Position numbers and translations under genes: made by a program
The notes under the pieces: generated by a model
The model's database searches: none
What the model was told of the DNA's origin: nothing
Seen by the model: only the letters and a program-made list of their open reading frames with translations
NCBI GenBank assembly: GCA_024138015.1
Contig: JAMXBB010000003.1
Coordinates: forward strand, 71,970,302-72,034,301
Length of the DNA stretch: 64,000 nucleotides
Direction: 5' to 3'
From: Lumnitzera littorea
Lineage: Eukaryota; Streptophyta; Magnoliopsida; Myrtales; Combretaceae
Shown here: positions 45,317 to 58,199 of the stretch, one piece after another
Numbering within the stretch: the stretch's first letter is position 1
Layout: each line of letters begins with the position of its first letter

Positions 45317-48300
45317 CTCCTTTATCATCATCTAAACTAGTACTTTAACTCAGCCCTCATTTCATTTCTTTAGTTAGTTTAGACTCACATATTAATTAGT
45401 CTTATAGAACTCATAGTCATCCCTTCCATTATTTTCTTGTCTGTCCCATAGCTAGCCAACATGTCTTTTCATCTCATTTCTATCACCTGTGCATCGTCCA
45501 AATCCTAATTTCCACTTATTGTAAATATAACAAATTCAATTTCTTCACATCCGTAGGTCTTGTATTGCAGTTGTTGCTTAATGGTTATAATTCAGATCTT
45601 GGGTACTTCCTATGGCTAACACATATATCAGTAAGAATGAGTTTGGGGAAATCTGAACTTTCCACCAACTTGTATACTAAGGAGATAAAGAATGACTCAG
45701 ACTAAGTAGACTTGACTAGGTTTGACATAAATTGACATAACTGTTGATGGACAAGACTCATAAAGACACTAGATACATTTTTGGCTGACATTGATACGAT
45801 AGAACTCACAAAGACATAAACTTTGTTATGAAAGACACGAGAGTCATAATAGACATGAGTCTTGACAAAAGAATCACAAAAATGATAGATTTGTCATACC
45901 TTTCTTGCTTACCATATGTGTTAAGGGATCCATAAAGGGTAAGCTCTCATAATGTGACAGTTATACTTCCTGTCAACTTCATACACTTTATCATCATTTG
46001 ACTACTCTATCTCATAATTAACTATTACCTTATGAGTTACAATTTCGTTCTTTACTAAGTTAGCTTCCAAATTAAGCTCTAATTATGCTTTTAATAAAGG
46101 TTTTGTTTTACTCTCTAAGTCCACTCTCAATTATCCACCTTTGGCATTTCCTACAATTTTATTCATTTTAGTAACAACTATAGCTAGCATCATCACAACA
46201 TGTATATCCTTACTATGATCTCCTTCCAATTTCTACAAAGGTAGCGAGTTGTTTTGTTAACATAGATTTATAAACTACTAACAAGTTAAGGAGTGAGTTT
46301 CTTGCTTCCCTAACTCTATATGTCCTAAGATTATCATCTTACATTCATGTTTTAAGTTATTTCTCATCCAACACATGTTTATTTGTAAAGACATTGTATC
46401 AATCAATCCTATAGGTTATTTCTAGTTAGTTCATAAAACCATGATTATAGTTTGTATGTACTGCTATTAATAATACCTACTTGTTTTAGAATTTGACATA
46501 CAATTTGCACATTTCTTATTATACAACATATAGAAGCTCTATAGACTTTATAACACGAGTTAATCATACTTATATAGAATGTAGTAAAATATATACAACA
46601 GATCATAAATAGGAACTTACTATCAATGTTACAAGATTGCATTTATGTGAATAAGTTGTGATACTTCACATTTCAAATTCCCTGAACATCTACAAAATTA
46701 TATATACGTACGTAATAATTTCATAGTGAAACAACATACATGTCGACCTCTATAGTTAAGCAATATACTTGTACAAATTTAATTTATTTGCAAGCTATCC
46801 TTACCTTATTCATAAATGTCTCATAGTCTAATTCCAATTTTTATAAGATCATCCAATCATATATACATTGTATTTGCTTGGCATCTGTACATCATTATGC
46901 AGTTTCACTTTATGGCTTAAGTTAATAGCATTCAAAGTGGATGAGAAGATATAAGTTCTAAACTTCCCATACGAAATACTAAATTAACATTCTTATGTTT
47001 CTCTTATAATACTAGATATGGGGACTTCTATGATCCTTAAATTATTAGCTTAGTTTTCAACTATAAAAACCTATTTTATAGTTGTAACATAATGTATTTA
47101 AAAGATACAAGGAGTGTATGTCCAAATTAAAAATTAGATTTATAGTAGGTATCTTCAGTTTACATTTATTGAATTCAAGTATAACTTGCTTAATTTCATA
47201 AAACTTCTATAGAACCCCTATATGCATATTAGTATCAACATTTCATAGTTACTATGTATCAAATTCACTTGGTTTACTTCATATCCAATATTTGATATAC
47301 ACACTCAAGTCATAAGATCACTTAAATATGATCACATTTTGTTGAGGTGCAAAATTTATTAACTATTCACTAAGTTATACTTCATAGCCTCAAATTGGAT
47401 GAAAAATATAGAAGTTAAGTCTCACTATTACATTTTTTTTTTTTGTAATTCTTATATACACATAATAGCATCATTATTTAATGGCTACCACATATTCAGA
47501 CATAATTAATTTATTTATTATTCAAGCATTCAATATCTTCATTTAAGTTATACAATTACTTCAATGTGTTATATGTTCTTTGAGATACAACATCCATTAA
47601 TCATTCTCTAAATTACATTTCATAAATGATGCATGTATTTAAATGAGATGGAAAGTGTAAGAGCCAAGTTTCTAGTGTTACCTATTCATTATTCTCCTAC
47701 TTGTATATACATCATACCTTACACAACTTATCAAAATTTTTTCCCTTCATAAGTACATATATCATCATAAATAGGATAACATGGCTAAATTACCAATAGA
47801 TAACATATATATAGGTTAACCAATAGCTAAAATCATACTAATCTCATATTTCTTTCAGTTACGTACTAGAGTCCATAAGGTTGCAATTATAAAAACATGG
47901 CCTCATTTTAGATTCTAAGGCATCAAGTAACTCGAGTACTATTATGATCCAACTCAGTTAGTTTTAATAACAATCATGTCCGACTATTGAAATAGACTAA
48001 ATGTAAGTGTTAATATGATAACTTTAGATAAATGCAAGACTGTATCAAAATTCTTTTATTAGTATGAAGGTCTACCACAAACCATCACCACTTTTCTTCT
48101 TCTTCTTTTTTTTTTTTTTTGTTAACTGACAAAAATTAGCTTCCTATATCCTTCTTTTATTTCGCTATTATTAACCATATCAATTGTTCAAAGGTCAATG
48201 CTATTGTTTTCAATAATTCAATCTTCCTTATCTTCTCTACAATTTTTAGTTTGATCATCTGGATCAATCTCTATGGCATTATTTGAATTCAATTATATTC

Positions 48301-49551
48301 GATTCACTCCCTCAAATTAATCTACTTCATACCCTATAATGCAATTGCTACCATAATCAGTACTTTAGTTACACTCTCAAATCATTTATGAGGTTTACCT
48401 TGAAATCTTTCCTATTGCCCTCTATGGAACTCCTTTGGCCTTTCTAGGTCATGATTCTTTACATTCCACTAGGTGATGCACTCAGTATAGTAGAAAAGAG
48501 GGTTCTTACTTATAGTAATATAATTTTGCAAATATGTGGTAGTTTATTAGTATATCTAAAGTGCTCTTTCAAGAGACATAATTTACTCACTATACCAATT
48601 TTATGTCTATTAGATTAGTGGTTTTCTTAGCAAATCAAAACTTTCATCCAAATTCACTTCATATGCTATTCCATTGCATCATTATTTCTAGCTATAGATT
48701 TAGATCTTAACTGTATAATCTAAGGGAAATCCAGTATATCAATTACTTCATAAATTCTATTAACTTCCCTATTGCCTTCTACGGAACTCCTCTAGCCTTT
48801 TTAGGTCATGATTCTTTACATTCCACCAAGTGATGCACTCAGTACAATAGAAAAGAGATTTCTTACTCGTAGTAATATAATTTTGCAAATGTGTGGTAGT
48901 TTATTAGTTTATCTAATGTGCACTTTCAAGAGACATATAATTTACTTACTATAAAAATTCTATGTTTATTAGATTAGTGGTTTCCCTAGCAAATCAAAAC
49001 TTTCATCCAAATCCACTCCATATGCCATTCCATTGCATCATTATTTCTAGCTATAGATTTAAATCTTAACTATACAATCTAAGGGAAATCCAATATATTA
49101 ATTACTTTATAAATTCTATTAACATTTGATTTCCAGCATTATGAAATAACCACTATCTCGAGGTGACTATTTTATTCACTGCAGGATGATCTTCTAAATT
49201 ATATTCTAATGGTTCACCCTATGCCATGTCCTACCCTCTCATTCATCTCAATTGTTTTCTATAGCATGTATTACTAAAGCACTTAAATTCTCATTAAGAT
49301 CCTCCCTTATAATTCTATGGATGGATCAAAGATCTTAGTTAATATGCATAATAATTCAGTAGTATAATTACTTTATACCATAACTTCTTAATATAGTCTT
49401 TCACCATCCACTTATTACTATCTACTCTCATTGTGTTTATATGATATCTACTTTCTTTTATTTATGATGCTTCAAAGTACATTATTAAGAATTACACTTG
49501 TATGGGATCTCTTAAGAATAATGTTTTGACATCAACTCAAAACTATCATGC
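45317..49551. other. Non-coding, AT-rich interval between R-family LTRs
   Basis: No protein domain can be recognised on either strand. The longest open frames (for example 65 codons at 46445-46642) are AT-driven and match nothing I know. It contains a T-run at 48104-48120 and the tandem duplication at 48411-49122. By position it should be internal or LTR sequence of R-type elements, but I could not align it with other copies. Confidence 0.35.
48411..49122. repeat. 357-bp tandem duplication
   Basis: Copy 1 is 48411-48767 and copy 2 is 48768 to about 49122. They agree closely along their length: CCTATTGCCYTCTAYGGAAC at the start, CATGATTCTTTACATTCCA, AGTAATATAATTTTGCAAAT, CAAATCAAAACTTTCATCCA, ATTTCTAGCTATAGATTTA and ATAAATTCTATTAAC at the end. 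There are scattered substitutions and a few one- or two-base indels. No ORF spans the unit. Confidence 0.9.
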
Positions 49552-51336
49552 CTTGAAAAGGTAAAGTCGTAACAATCCTATCGTGTGAAACTTTTTAAGA
49601 TAAAAATTGACCTTACAACTATTATCATAGACTTAGTTCACATTAGGTGTACTTGACTTTACCACTTTAAAGCATCCAGTTTGATACTTATTGGTATAAA
49701 CCTATAGAATAATCTTTTGAAATAATTTATTAAAAATAAACCTATAATTTAGCTATGCAAAAGAGTAGTTGTAAATCCTAGAAGTACTTTGCCATTTCAT
49801 ATATAAACTAGAATATTGAAAACTACTGAGCCTCTTAAGGAGTCTTATGTAGTATTCCTTACATGTTAGGAAAGTTAATACTAAGAACAATAACTAGTCG
49901 TTTCTTGTTAAACCTCACTCGCTGTCCCAGTTTGCTAGTACTCTAGTTTTGGTTAGGTACTTGTAATCCATTCAAAACCTACAAAACAAACTATAGGATA
50001 ATGAGTGACAACTTACTCAGTAAATGGGACAAAGATAGAAGGATGCATTCAACACATCACAAATAGGGTTTTCAACTAAGTTAGTTAGATATAATGCATG
50101 TAGAAGCAAATGCTATTGCATGACATTATCTTGTTCATTATGAGATTAAAGAAATTATGTCAACTTTAATTCGAGTTGAGGAACTTAACGTTGCGCACTT
50201 GCAAATCGAAACCAAACCAGGGTTTATGTAATAGAGAACACCTTCCTTTCATGACTACCTTCGAACCACGACCTTCAACCTTGCCATGATTTCCTCTCTT
50301 ATCACTTAGTTCAACTAAGGTAGGGAAAAGACCATTTTAGCTATCCTAATTGAAAGGAGTCTGTATTTGGCCCAATAATCCTAGCCGTTACCCCTAGTGG
50401 GTTACGATGCATGTTAGGTTGGATGTTAAGCTGAGTTTGAGTTAGTTTATGTTTAGGGTGATTAACTAAGCTCAGATAATTTAAGCATAATAATATTCAT
50501 AGAATAACTATAACATAGAGCTCAGCTTCCATCACAATAAATTGAATCTCAAATATAAGTGTTGCACACACATAAATAGCTAACTACAATTGCAAGTAAA
50601 TACAAACAAAATCTTAGATATTCTAAAATAATACCCTAAAATGCTGTAAAGCATTGATTCTATTTACTTGGCACTTTAGCCAAGCGTTCTCAAAGGCCTT
50701 CAATAAGGTTGTGGATTTAGCCTATTTGATACAAAATAGAGTGGAAATTAAAATACAGTACTTAGATGAGAACTACCTAGTATATTAGACTTACCTTCTC
50801 TGATTTAGCTTAATGTAGTCATAGATACATGTTACATAACATCATTATAATTTAACTTTATAATGAAAATTTATATAACATTGGTTTTTAGTATTATCTA
50901 AGATGTTTCTACCTTTTCAAATAACTTTTTCTTTAGAAACTTGTACTTCTTACTAAAAATTGTATACATATATATATGCAAATTTTACAAAAGCAATACG
51001 TTAGATTTATAAAACTATAAAGTTCAATTATTTAAATAGTTTTGATGAACGATTATTACTAAAGATCCACTCATTTTGAGAATCAATGCTAATAATATGC
51101 AAGTCCTATAGCTATTAATATTCTAAGTTTAGGAAAATAATAAAATTATGAATATGTCCTTTATATAACTTTTAAATATTAATTAAAAATAACATTTATA
51201 ATTATAAAAACAAGGTTACTTAAAAATATTGAACATCAAAAAAATTAAATCTTTTAATCCTTTTTTCTTCTTCTTCTTCTTTTCTCTTCCTTTTTTTTCT
51301 TTCTTCTCTTCCTTCCTTTCTCTCCTCACTCTCTTG

Positions 51337-51368
<32 letters not shown>

Positions 51369-52440
51369 TCTTCTCTGATCTATCTTATTTTTCACACGAA
51401 CTACCCTCAATCCCCCTTTGACTAACTCTTTTGGTGGCTTTAGAAGCCAATATATATAAAATAGTTCATCACCTGATTAAGGTGGTGATATATATTATAT
51501 ATATATATATTTTTTTTTTATTGGTCAAATTTTAGGTGATTTTTTGAGTGAAATTTTATTATGATTTATTATTTATAAAGTTTCATAATATACTTAAAAA
51601 ATAGTAGAACATTCTATTATACACTAAATCTAAAATTTCTATTTCTAGACTAATTAAAATTTAATTTGATAAAATTTATGTTAAAATCTACATTAGTAGT
51701 ATTTTAACTTATTTTTGAAATTAGACTTTACAAGACTATTTCTTATAACTTTCGGAAGTCTTATATTTCTATTTGGTTTTATTCGGAACTAATTTTTCAT
51801 TGGTCTTGTGTTCTGAGATAAAGCCTTAAATACACTTTTCTTTAATACATGATATATATAAATATGTTCTATTAATTATTTGAAACTTATTCATATACAT
51901 CTTCTATATAATTTTGCTTATTAATATTAATTATTATGATCCTATAGTTGATTTCAAAGGATTTATCATAAATTATATTTAAAATTACCAAACTCTACAT
52001 TATAGAGATTAGATCTGATAAACTTAATACTTATAAGAAAATTTGCATATAAATGAGCTTAACTTGAAATATTAAAACTATATAGTTTCTTATTTTAATT
52101 TTTATTGCCTAGTTATGAGGGTTCAACTTAATTCTAAGAACGTTATAAATCATAATTTTTAAAGTGTATCCCAAATACTAAACTTTTCAAATAATTCATT
52201 ATTAATTTATATAATTACATATGTAAATATAGGTGTTTTTTTGACATTCCGACACCTATATGTGATTTTATTAATTTATAGGTATGTATGAATATAAGTT
52301 ACTTTTAGATATTATCTTATGTCACTGGTAAAGCTAGTATAGACTATTTTATACCTTTGACTTAATTTACAAGTATATATTTTTCTATAAAGGATATAAA
52401 TTACTAAAAAGCTAGTAGGTTGAAGTTGTGGGGTATTATA
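49552..52440 (-). mobile_element. R-family LTR, longest uninterrupted copy
   Basis: In minus-strand sense it starts TATAATACCCCACAAC at 52440 (TG altered to TA) and ends near 49552 at TTTTCAAGGCA. It aligns with 42290-44624 over most of that copy and with 6389-7064, 9895-10022 and 17942-18200 of the composite copy. It has an extra segment (about 51120-51840) with a TC-rich tract and an AT microsatellite that may be the promoter and leader. The sequence after its end does not show a clear primer site. Non-coding. Confidence 0.6.
51250..51372 (-). repeat. TC-rich low-complexity tract in R LTR
   Basis: Plus-strand TTC, TTCC and TC repeats end in a (TC)n run at about 51341-51369. On the minus strand it reads as Arg/Lys/Glu repeats, which is composition and not a protein. 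GA-rich leaders just past the promoter are common in plant LTRs. Confidence 0.8.
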
Positions 52441-52679
52441 AATAAAAACTTTAATAGGATTTATTTGTGAGAATACTCTATAAAAATACTAATCTATGAT
52501 CTTCATAATTTAGACATTGTATCTTGCAAACTTATTAATTTAATCACTATCTTAATTGCTTAGTACCATAACTAGTAATAAATAGATGTGATTGTTGTGG
52601 ATCAATTAGTGAATTAATTTTTGTTTAAATTATCGTCATTATCATATTTAAATTCCTTTCTTGTTTTTGATTTCATAAA
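52441..52679. other. Short AT-rich interval
   Basis: I see no gene. It joins the R LTR start at 52440 to Athila env-like sequence and is probably decayed Athila internal sequence. Confidence 0.4.
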
Positions 52680-53804
52680 AATACCTAGAGTCATGCATGT
52701 AGCTTATAAGAACTCTAATGCTATTCTACAACCTCCTCAACTCGCATTTGAGCATGAATGACAAAGAAAAAGGTTTGAATACCTTTCTAAAAAGAAGTTT
52801 GATAAGTTACGAAGCCAAAATTCACCAGTTGATTGGTTTTAGTGGATGGGATTAGGTCTTCAAGATTAACGAGCCGGTGTATAAGGAGCTTACCCTTGAA
52901 TTTCTTTATACACTTAGGTTAGGTTTCAATAACCTTATTTAAGGTAAGCAAAATACAATCTAGTTTAGGTGTTGCAATAGAGAAGTTAAGATACTTATCG
53001 AAGATTTTTGTGTGCATATGGAGCTCTATTCTACTAACTATATTATCACACAAGAGCATATGGATTTACCACATGAATTAGCTTGAGGTATGTCTGATTC
53101 GATTGTTTGGAATAGATTAACTGGTAATGAGGGAGGTATTTACAATCTTAGGAAGTCCTAAACATCCAACTTGTGTGATCCTGCTCTGAGGCCAATACAT
53201 TATGTATTAGCTAGAAATTTTATGGGTAGAGGGAACAATCAAGGATTTGTTAATGAAAGGAACATTTTGTTTCTATATAGTTTTGCTAACCACTATCCTC
53301 TTAATTTAGTAGTTAGGATGGCTTGGTTCATAAGAACCTAAGCTATTGAGAGCTAGTCTAATTATATTTTTACAAGCCCCTTCATTATTGTTTGGTGAGA
53401 AACTACCTGAGCTTACATAATGAGGTGTGCATGAGAAAGATGAAGGATCCTACTCGCCTTACTTATGATGTTATTAAATCCATGCTCTTGCCACCACCAC
53501 TTGAGCTAGCACCTAAACCAGCTGGTGAGGTTGCCACTTCATTGTCCTTTAAGCCACAAGCTAAGTCTTCCTCATTGATTAACACTTTTAAGAAGTTCAT
53601 GAAGAAGCATTTCAAGAGATAGAGGACATTATAGCATAAGGTGGGCTAGGCATTGTTTTAGTAAGAGGTGATCATGACTCACCTACAGGTTCAACCACTA
53701 CCTCTACTACCAATGCTTAAGCTAGACTCTGTAGAAGAAACAATTAAAGAGGGGATTGAGGAAGAAGAAGAAGAAGAAGAGGAAGACAAAGAGGATGATG
53801 AGTA
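52680..53804 (+). pseudogene. Athila env-like ORF (ATHILA ORF-1 type)
   Basis: Readable pieces include ERFEYLSKKKFDKL (near 52770), ELTLEFLYTLRLGFNN (about 52889-52935), CAYGALFY or MELYSTNYIITQEHMDLPHE, MSDSIVWNRLTGNEGGIYNL (53091-53150), NLCDPALRPIHYVLARNFMG then RGNNQGFVNERNILFLYSFA and NHYPLNLVVRMAWFI. This pattern fits the extra ORF after pol in Athila elements, often called env-like. An open frame at 53392-53622 gives a Pro-rich, Lys-rich tail, and a run of Glu codons (EEEEEEEEEDKEDDE) ends at a stop near 53802-53804. Several stops and at least one frameshift are present. Its function is unknown even in intact elements. Confidence 0.6.
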
Positions 53805-55327
53805 ATCTCCTCTTTATTTTATTTTCTATCAAAAGACTTGGTCTATGTTTATTTTAGTTTGATGCTTAGATGATTGTACTACTAACTAACTTTCCATTTG
53901 CCTTTCTTACTACTTTTTGATATTTTCATGTTTTAATGTCTACAGGATACTAAATTTTGAACACTTGAATTAGTAGTAGTTTTGTTATTTTTGTGTGGTT
54001 AACTTTTTCTTTAGTTAGTTTGTTTTGAGGCAAAACAAAAACCAGATGCTTATTAGTTCAATGGAATTTCGCTTTTGGACTTCACTCATTTTTTAAAGGA
54101 ATCCGAAAATAAAATTGAGGAAATCTTATTTTCTTTTCTTTTCTTTTACTATTTTTGCTATTATTGTTTTTATCTTCTACTAAGATGCTTGATTTGAAAG
54201 ATCATGTATAACATAATTGTAGGGGAATGATGGAATATATATGCTATTGCATATGCACTTAAGCTATTGTTTGCTAAAATTTTAGAAATTTGTTACCCTC
54301 CCTTATATACGTAAGTAAGCATGAATTTTTTCAAGTCTACCTACATCCTTTATGAATTTAGAACATTTTACTAAATTTGAGTAGTTAAATCTTTAGAATT
54401 TAGAGTTATCCTTCTCTTAAGCTTAGACTTAAACTTGAGATTAGGATAGATACAAATGAGTTAAGGTCTAATCATCTTGATTTCTAAGCTTGATTTTAGA
54501 GGATAGTTATCTATCCTTCTTTTTCAAATTTTTAGATTAGGTGTATAAGTGAGATTTATCCTTTGAAAGTTCTTTGAAAAGTTAATGTAGTTGGAGCTAT
54601 AGAATAATTGAATTCAATTAATAAAAACAAATTGCTAAGGATTGGTATGGATCGATCTTGGTCCCTAAAAAGATCAAGACTTCTTCTTGCTGCCAATCGA
54701 AAAAAGTAAAGTTAATTAAAGTTGTTACGGATTGGCTTTGGTCTGTTAAAAGAGCAAGGCACTTTCCTACAGACAATTGTTAAGTAATTAAAAGAGTTGA
54801 ATTAGTAAGGATTTGCTTTGAACCCTCAAAATAACGAAGTACTTTCCCAATGCTAATTGAGTTTCAATAAAAGGAAATTAAGTCGAATTAATACACCTCC
54901 TAACAAAAATTAAAAGAAGAAGAGGGACAATTAAAGGATGAATTAATGTAACATGCATTCAATCTGGTTTTTCAAATTTTGCTCCTCTTAAGTCAAAGCA
55001 AAAGAAATCCTTATGACTTTTTCTTAACTAGTTTATGTCAATTGTGATCTTTAGTTTAGTTTCTACTGAAGTGTTTTGATTAACTTTGGATTCTCTAGAT
55101 TAATTACAGAAATTTAATAAGGCTTCGAATTGCTACTATCTAAGTGTTCTGAATGCATTATTAAGTTAAGGAATAAGATTGATTTTGAAAGAAATTTTCA
55201 CTAAGCAGTTAAGATCTTGAGGTTGCACTTTTCTAAAATTACCATTAATTGTTTTGTCCTTAAGATACTTTCTTTGATTTTCTTTATTTTACTTAAGGAC
55301 AAGTAAAAGCTTAAGTATGGGGGTATT
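53805..55327 (+). repeat. Athila 3' non-coding internal region with polypurine tract
   Basis: It carries the same block as 3260-4219, including repeated units around GATTGG...TTGGTC and AGAGCAAGGCACTTTCC-like spacing (54640-54860). It ends with TATGGGGGTATT (55316-55327) before the LTR. No ORF of interest. Confidence 0.65.
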
Positions 55328-56753
55328 TGATAAGTAAAAAATAACATATATTTTCTATAGCAATTTTGCAATAATTTCGACTTTATTCTTATCAATTCTA
55401 TGATATTTTGAGCTTAATTTGGTTATTTATTATTTTTAGGGACTTTGGAAGTACTTTATGAAGATTTTAGAGATTCTTGGGCAATTTTGAGCATATTGGA
55501 GTAAAAATACCAATGGTGGAGCAAAATAGAGAAATTTCGAGCAAGAACGAAAGTCTAAGAATGACCATGATTGAGGACCACAACTGTAGTCCATAGTTGT
55601 AAATCTTTCATCAAGAATTTTTTTTTTTAAATTTTGAAGTTTCATACAAAAAGCATGACCATGGCTAGCCACTATGGTTATATACTCCAAGCGTGAAGAA
55701 ATTGTGATTTCCAATCTTCTATTTTTGTTAGGTTCTCATTGTAATCTTAGGTCTATTGCTTATAAATAAGTTCTTTAGCGTAGGGTTACAAAGAGAGCCC
55801 CTTGAGTAGTTGTTAGGTTTTAGAATATTACAAAGGGGCTTCTCCATCTTTATTCTCTTCTTTTTTTTTTTTTAATGTCTTTATTTTATTAACTTAGTAA
55901 ATTGTTGTTGAACCATACGTTCAAAGGACGATATTTATTTATGAAATTCAATCTATGATTTTACTCTATGCTATTTAGTTACATCGTTTCTACTATTGTT
56001 ATATTAATATTACCTAGGGTGTTAATTTAATGTCTGAGTTTGTTGTAGAGTTACGAAGCCTGAAGTGAATAGATAAGTCTAATGAAAAGAGATTAAGTAT
56101 GCTAAGAGGTTAAGTGTTTAATCTCTCTAGATTAGGATTACATAGTAGCAGGATCCAAGGGCTTCATACGATCTTGGAACAGTCTATTCAGAAGTGATTC
56201 TAGTAGAGAAGGTTTGAGGAGGTTAATTTAAAATCCAATTTCCATTGGAATAGGATTAGGAATCTCTATGGTCCAGTATAGTTATTAAGATTGAATGATC
56301 TCCTAGCATTATGTAGTAAACAACAATTATGATTGACTAAGCAAAACCTTTTTTTTTTTATTAATTAATTGATATTAATTTTTATTTATTTCTTTAGTCA
56401 TTTAATTATTTTGTTACTTAATTTACGTTAACTTTTATTTAGTTTTTTAGTTGTTTAATTATCTTGTTATTCCGTTATTAGTTAATTATCTTTATTTAAT
56501 TTCTTCATCTTTAGTTTAATATCTTGTTTTATTGCAATCTTTCTTTTTCTATCTTTAGAATATTTTCTTAAATCTTCTATGTTATAAGTTGGGTAATTGA
56601 ATAATCTAAAAGGGTATAGTTGCTAAAAATAATTAGATATAGTCATATAACTAGATCTTCGTAGGATCAATACTCGGACTAAAAAATCTATTTTATTCTA
56701 TGTTATAACTTAATTAGATGTACTTGCTTAATAGAGCGGTATATGCCACATCA
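55328..56753 (+). mobile_element. Athila-type LTR (3' LTR of the env-like element)
   Basis: 1426 bp, TGATAAGTAAAAA to GGTATATGCCACATCA. It is preceded by a purine tract and shares its end with 34504 and, less closely, 30697. CTTATAAATAAGT at about 55758-55770 is a likely TATA box. It is followed directly by R-family LTR sequence, so this element was inserted into an R LTR or was joined to it by deletion. No 5' partner is in the window. Confidence 0.7.
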
Positions 56754-58145
56754 CCTATATGTCTTTTTAGGCCATTTTATGCTTCTAGGATTTTGTTTAG
56801 TGACTTAACTCTAATGATTAAGTCTTAAATCCTAATTAGCATTAATTAATCATGTAATTAACATTTCAACTAGAATTTATAGCTTGTTTTCCTATGTAAA
56901 GGAGGCAGTTGAATAGAGTTTTTAAGGGATTTTAACTATTTCTCTACATAACTTATTTTAACAAGTCGAAATCACTACCATGATGCATTTTAAGCTAAGT
57001 TTTCCTAATATGAACATGACAACGAAAAATATGATGGAGATGGGACTATTTATGCTTCGACCCTAGCTTGTAGTAGGGGGTTTTGATGGTGGTTTCTCAT
57101 CATTTTATTAGGTCACTTACATAAAATTATCTCTTACCCTTCTAGAATGTAAGTAACAAATTAGCTAAGTACATAAATGAAGTTATGATTATATGGCTCT
57201 AAAATCTCATATACATGATTATAACATATTTAGCTAGTATTTATAATCCTAAACTCTCAAGCTATCATAGGTATAACTAGTGTAAATAGGAAACTTAAGT
57301 TAGGTGATTTTTACCTTAAATGGGTCTGCACGAGTTCTAATTTTTCCATAAAAAAGGAAGTTGAAATGTGCTCCTTTAGAAGCAAGTGTTTTTAGGCATG
57401 AAACTAAGGGATGTGGTGTTGGTACAAGCTCTAGGCACTAATGTACACAGGAGGAATCGAAAGCATTTCTTGGTTTTCCTTCCTTCTTCCTTTGATTTTT
57501 ATTTACGTTTCTAGAGTGGATTTTATCGAGTTTTCTAAGAATGAAGAATGTGGTTAAGTGAGGGTATTAGTGAGGTGAAATGCCAGATCATATAGGTAGG
57601 ATAAGAGGAGCATGTCCTCTCCTCTTTTAGTTACCAAGTACTATCTTTAAGTTGGGGCCACTTACTTTTATGATTTTTGCAACATTAGGCAAGAATTTGT
57701 CTCTAAAATATCTCAATTACCAACTAATCATTTTGTCTTGTCTCCCTAATTGATCTTTTCCTTTTCTTAATTAAGAAGCCTAGGGTTAGTAGATGGATTA
57801 AAGGATAATTAGACTAATTAATCGCAATTATACTTCATTAAGAAACTTAGGCCTGACTAGGGTCTTGCCATATTTTATCACTTTAATTAAGTTCATTGAC
57901 CTATATTACTTTATTTGTTAGAGTCCTTCATTATTTAGGACCGATTAGGATTTCGGAACCACGTATCAAATAGACAATTTAGGGGTTCTAAGCGATTGGA
58001 GTAATTATTTGCGATTAACAAATAGTTTAAGGTTATACTTAGGGTTTAATAATTGAAATAGAGTTTTAGACTTCTAATTAGAATTTAGTTAGTTTATTGG
58101 TGTTTTCCAATCACTTTGAGGTTTCTCGTGTATTAGGGCTTTTAA
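56754..58145 (-). mobile_element. R-family LTR fragment
   Basis: It aligns with 35210-36260: ATTAATTAATCATGTAATTA, ATTTTAACTATTTCTCTACA, CTCCTTTAGAAGCAAGTGTT, CCTTCCTTCTTCCTTTGATT and TTCTAAGCGATTGGAG. A segment of about 80 bp at 57070-57150 is absent from the other copy. It stops near 58145, where unrelated sequence begins. No gene. Confidence 0.6.
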
Positions 58146-58199
58146 GACAAAAGCTCGACAAGTGTGCAACCATTAAAGTCCTTATTAGTTAGTTGCTAG

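Noticed and set aside
48411..49122. CRISPR-like array or satellite array
   Set aside because: Only two long adjacent copies without spacers; the setting is plant nuclear DNA.
51216..51410. Arg/Lys/Glu-rich protein on the minus strand
   Set aside because: Pure consequence of TC/TTC repeats; no conserved residues.
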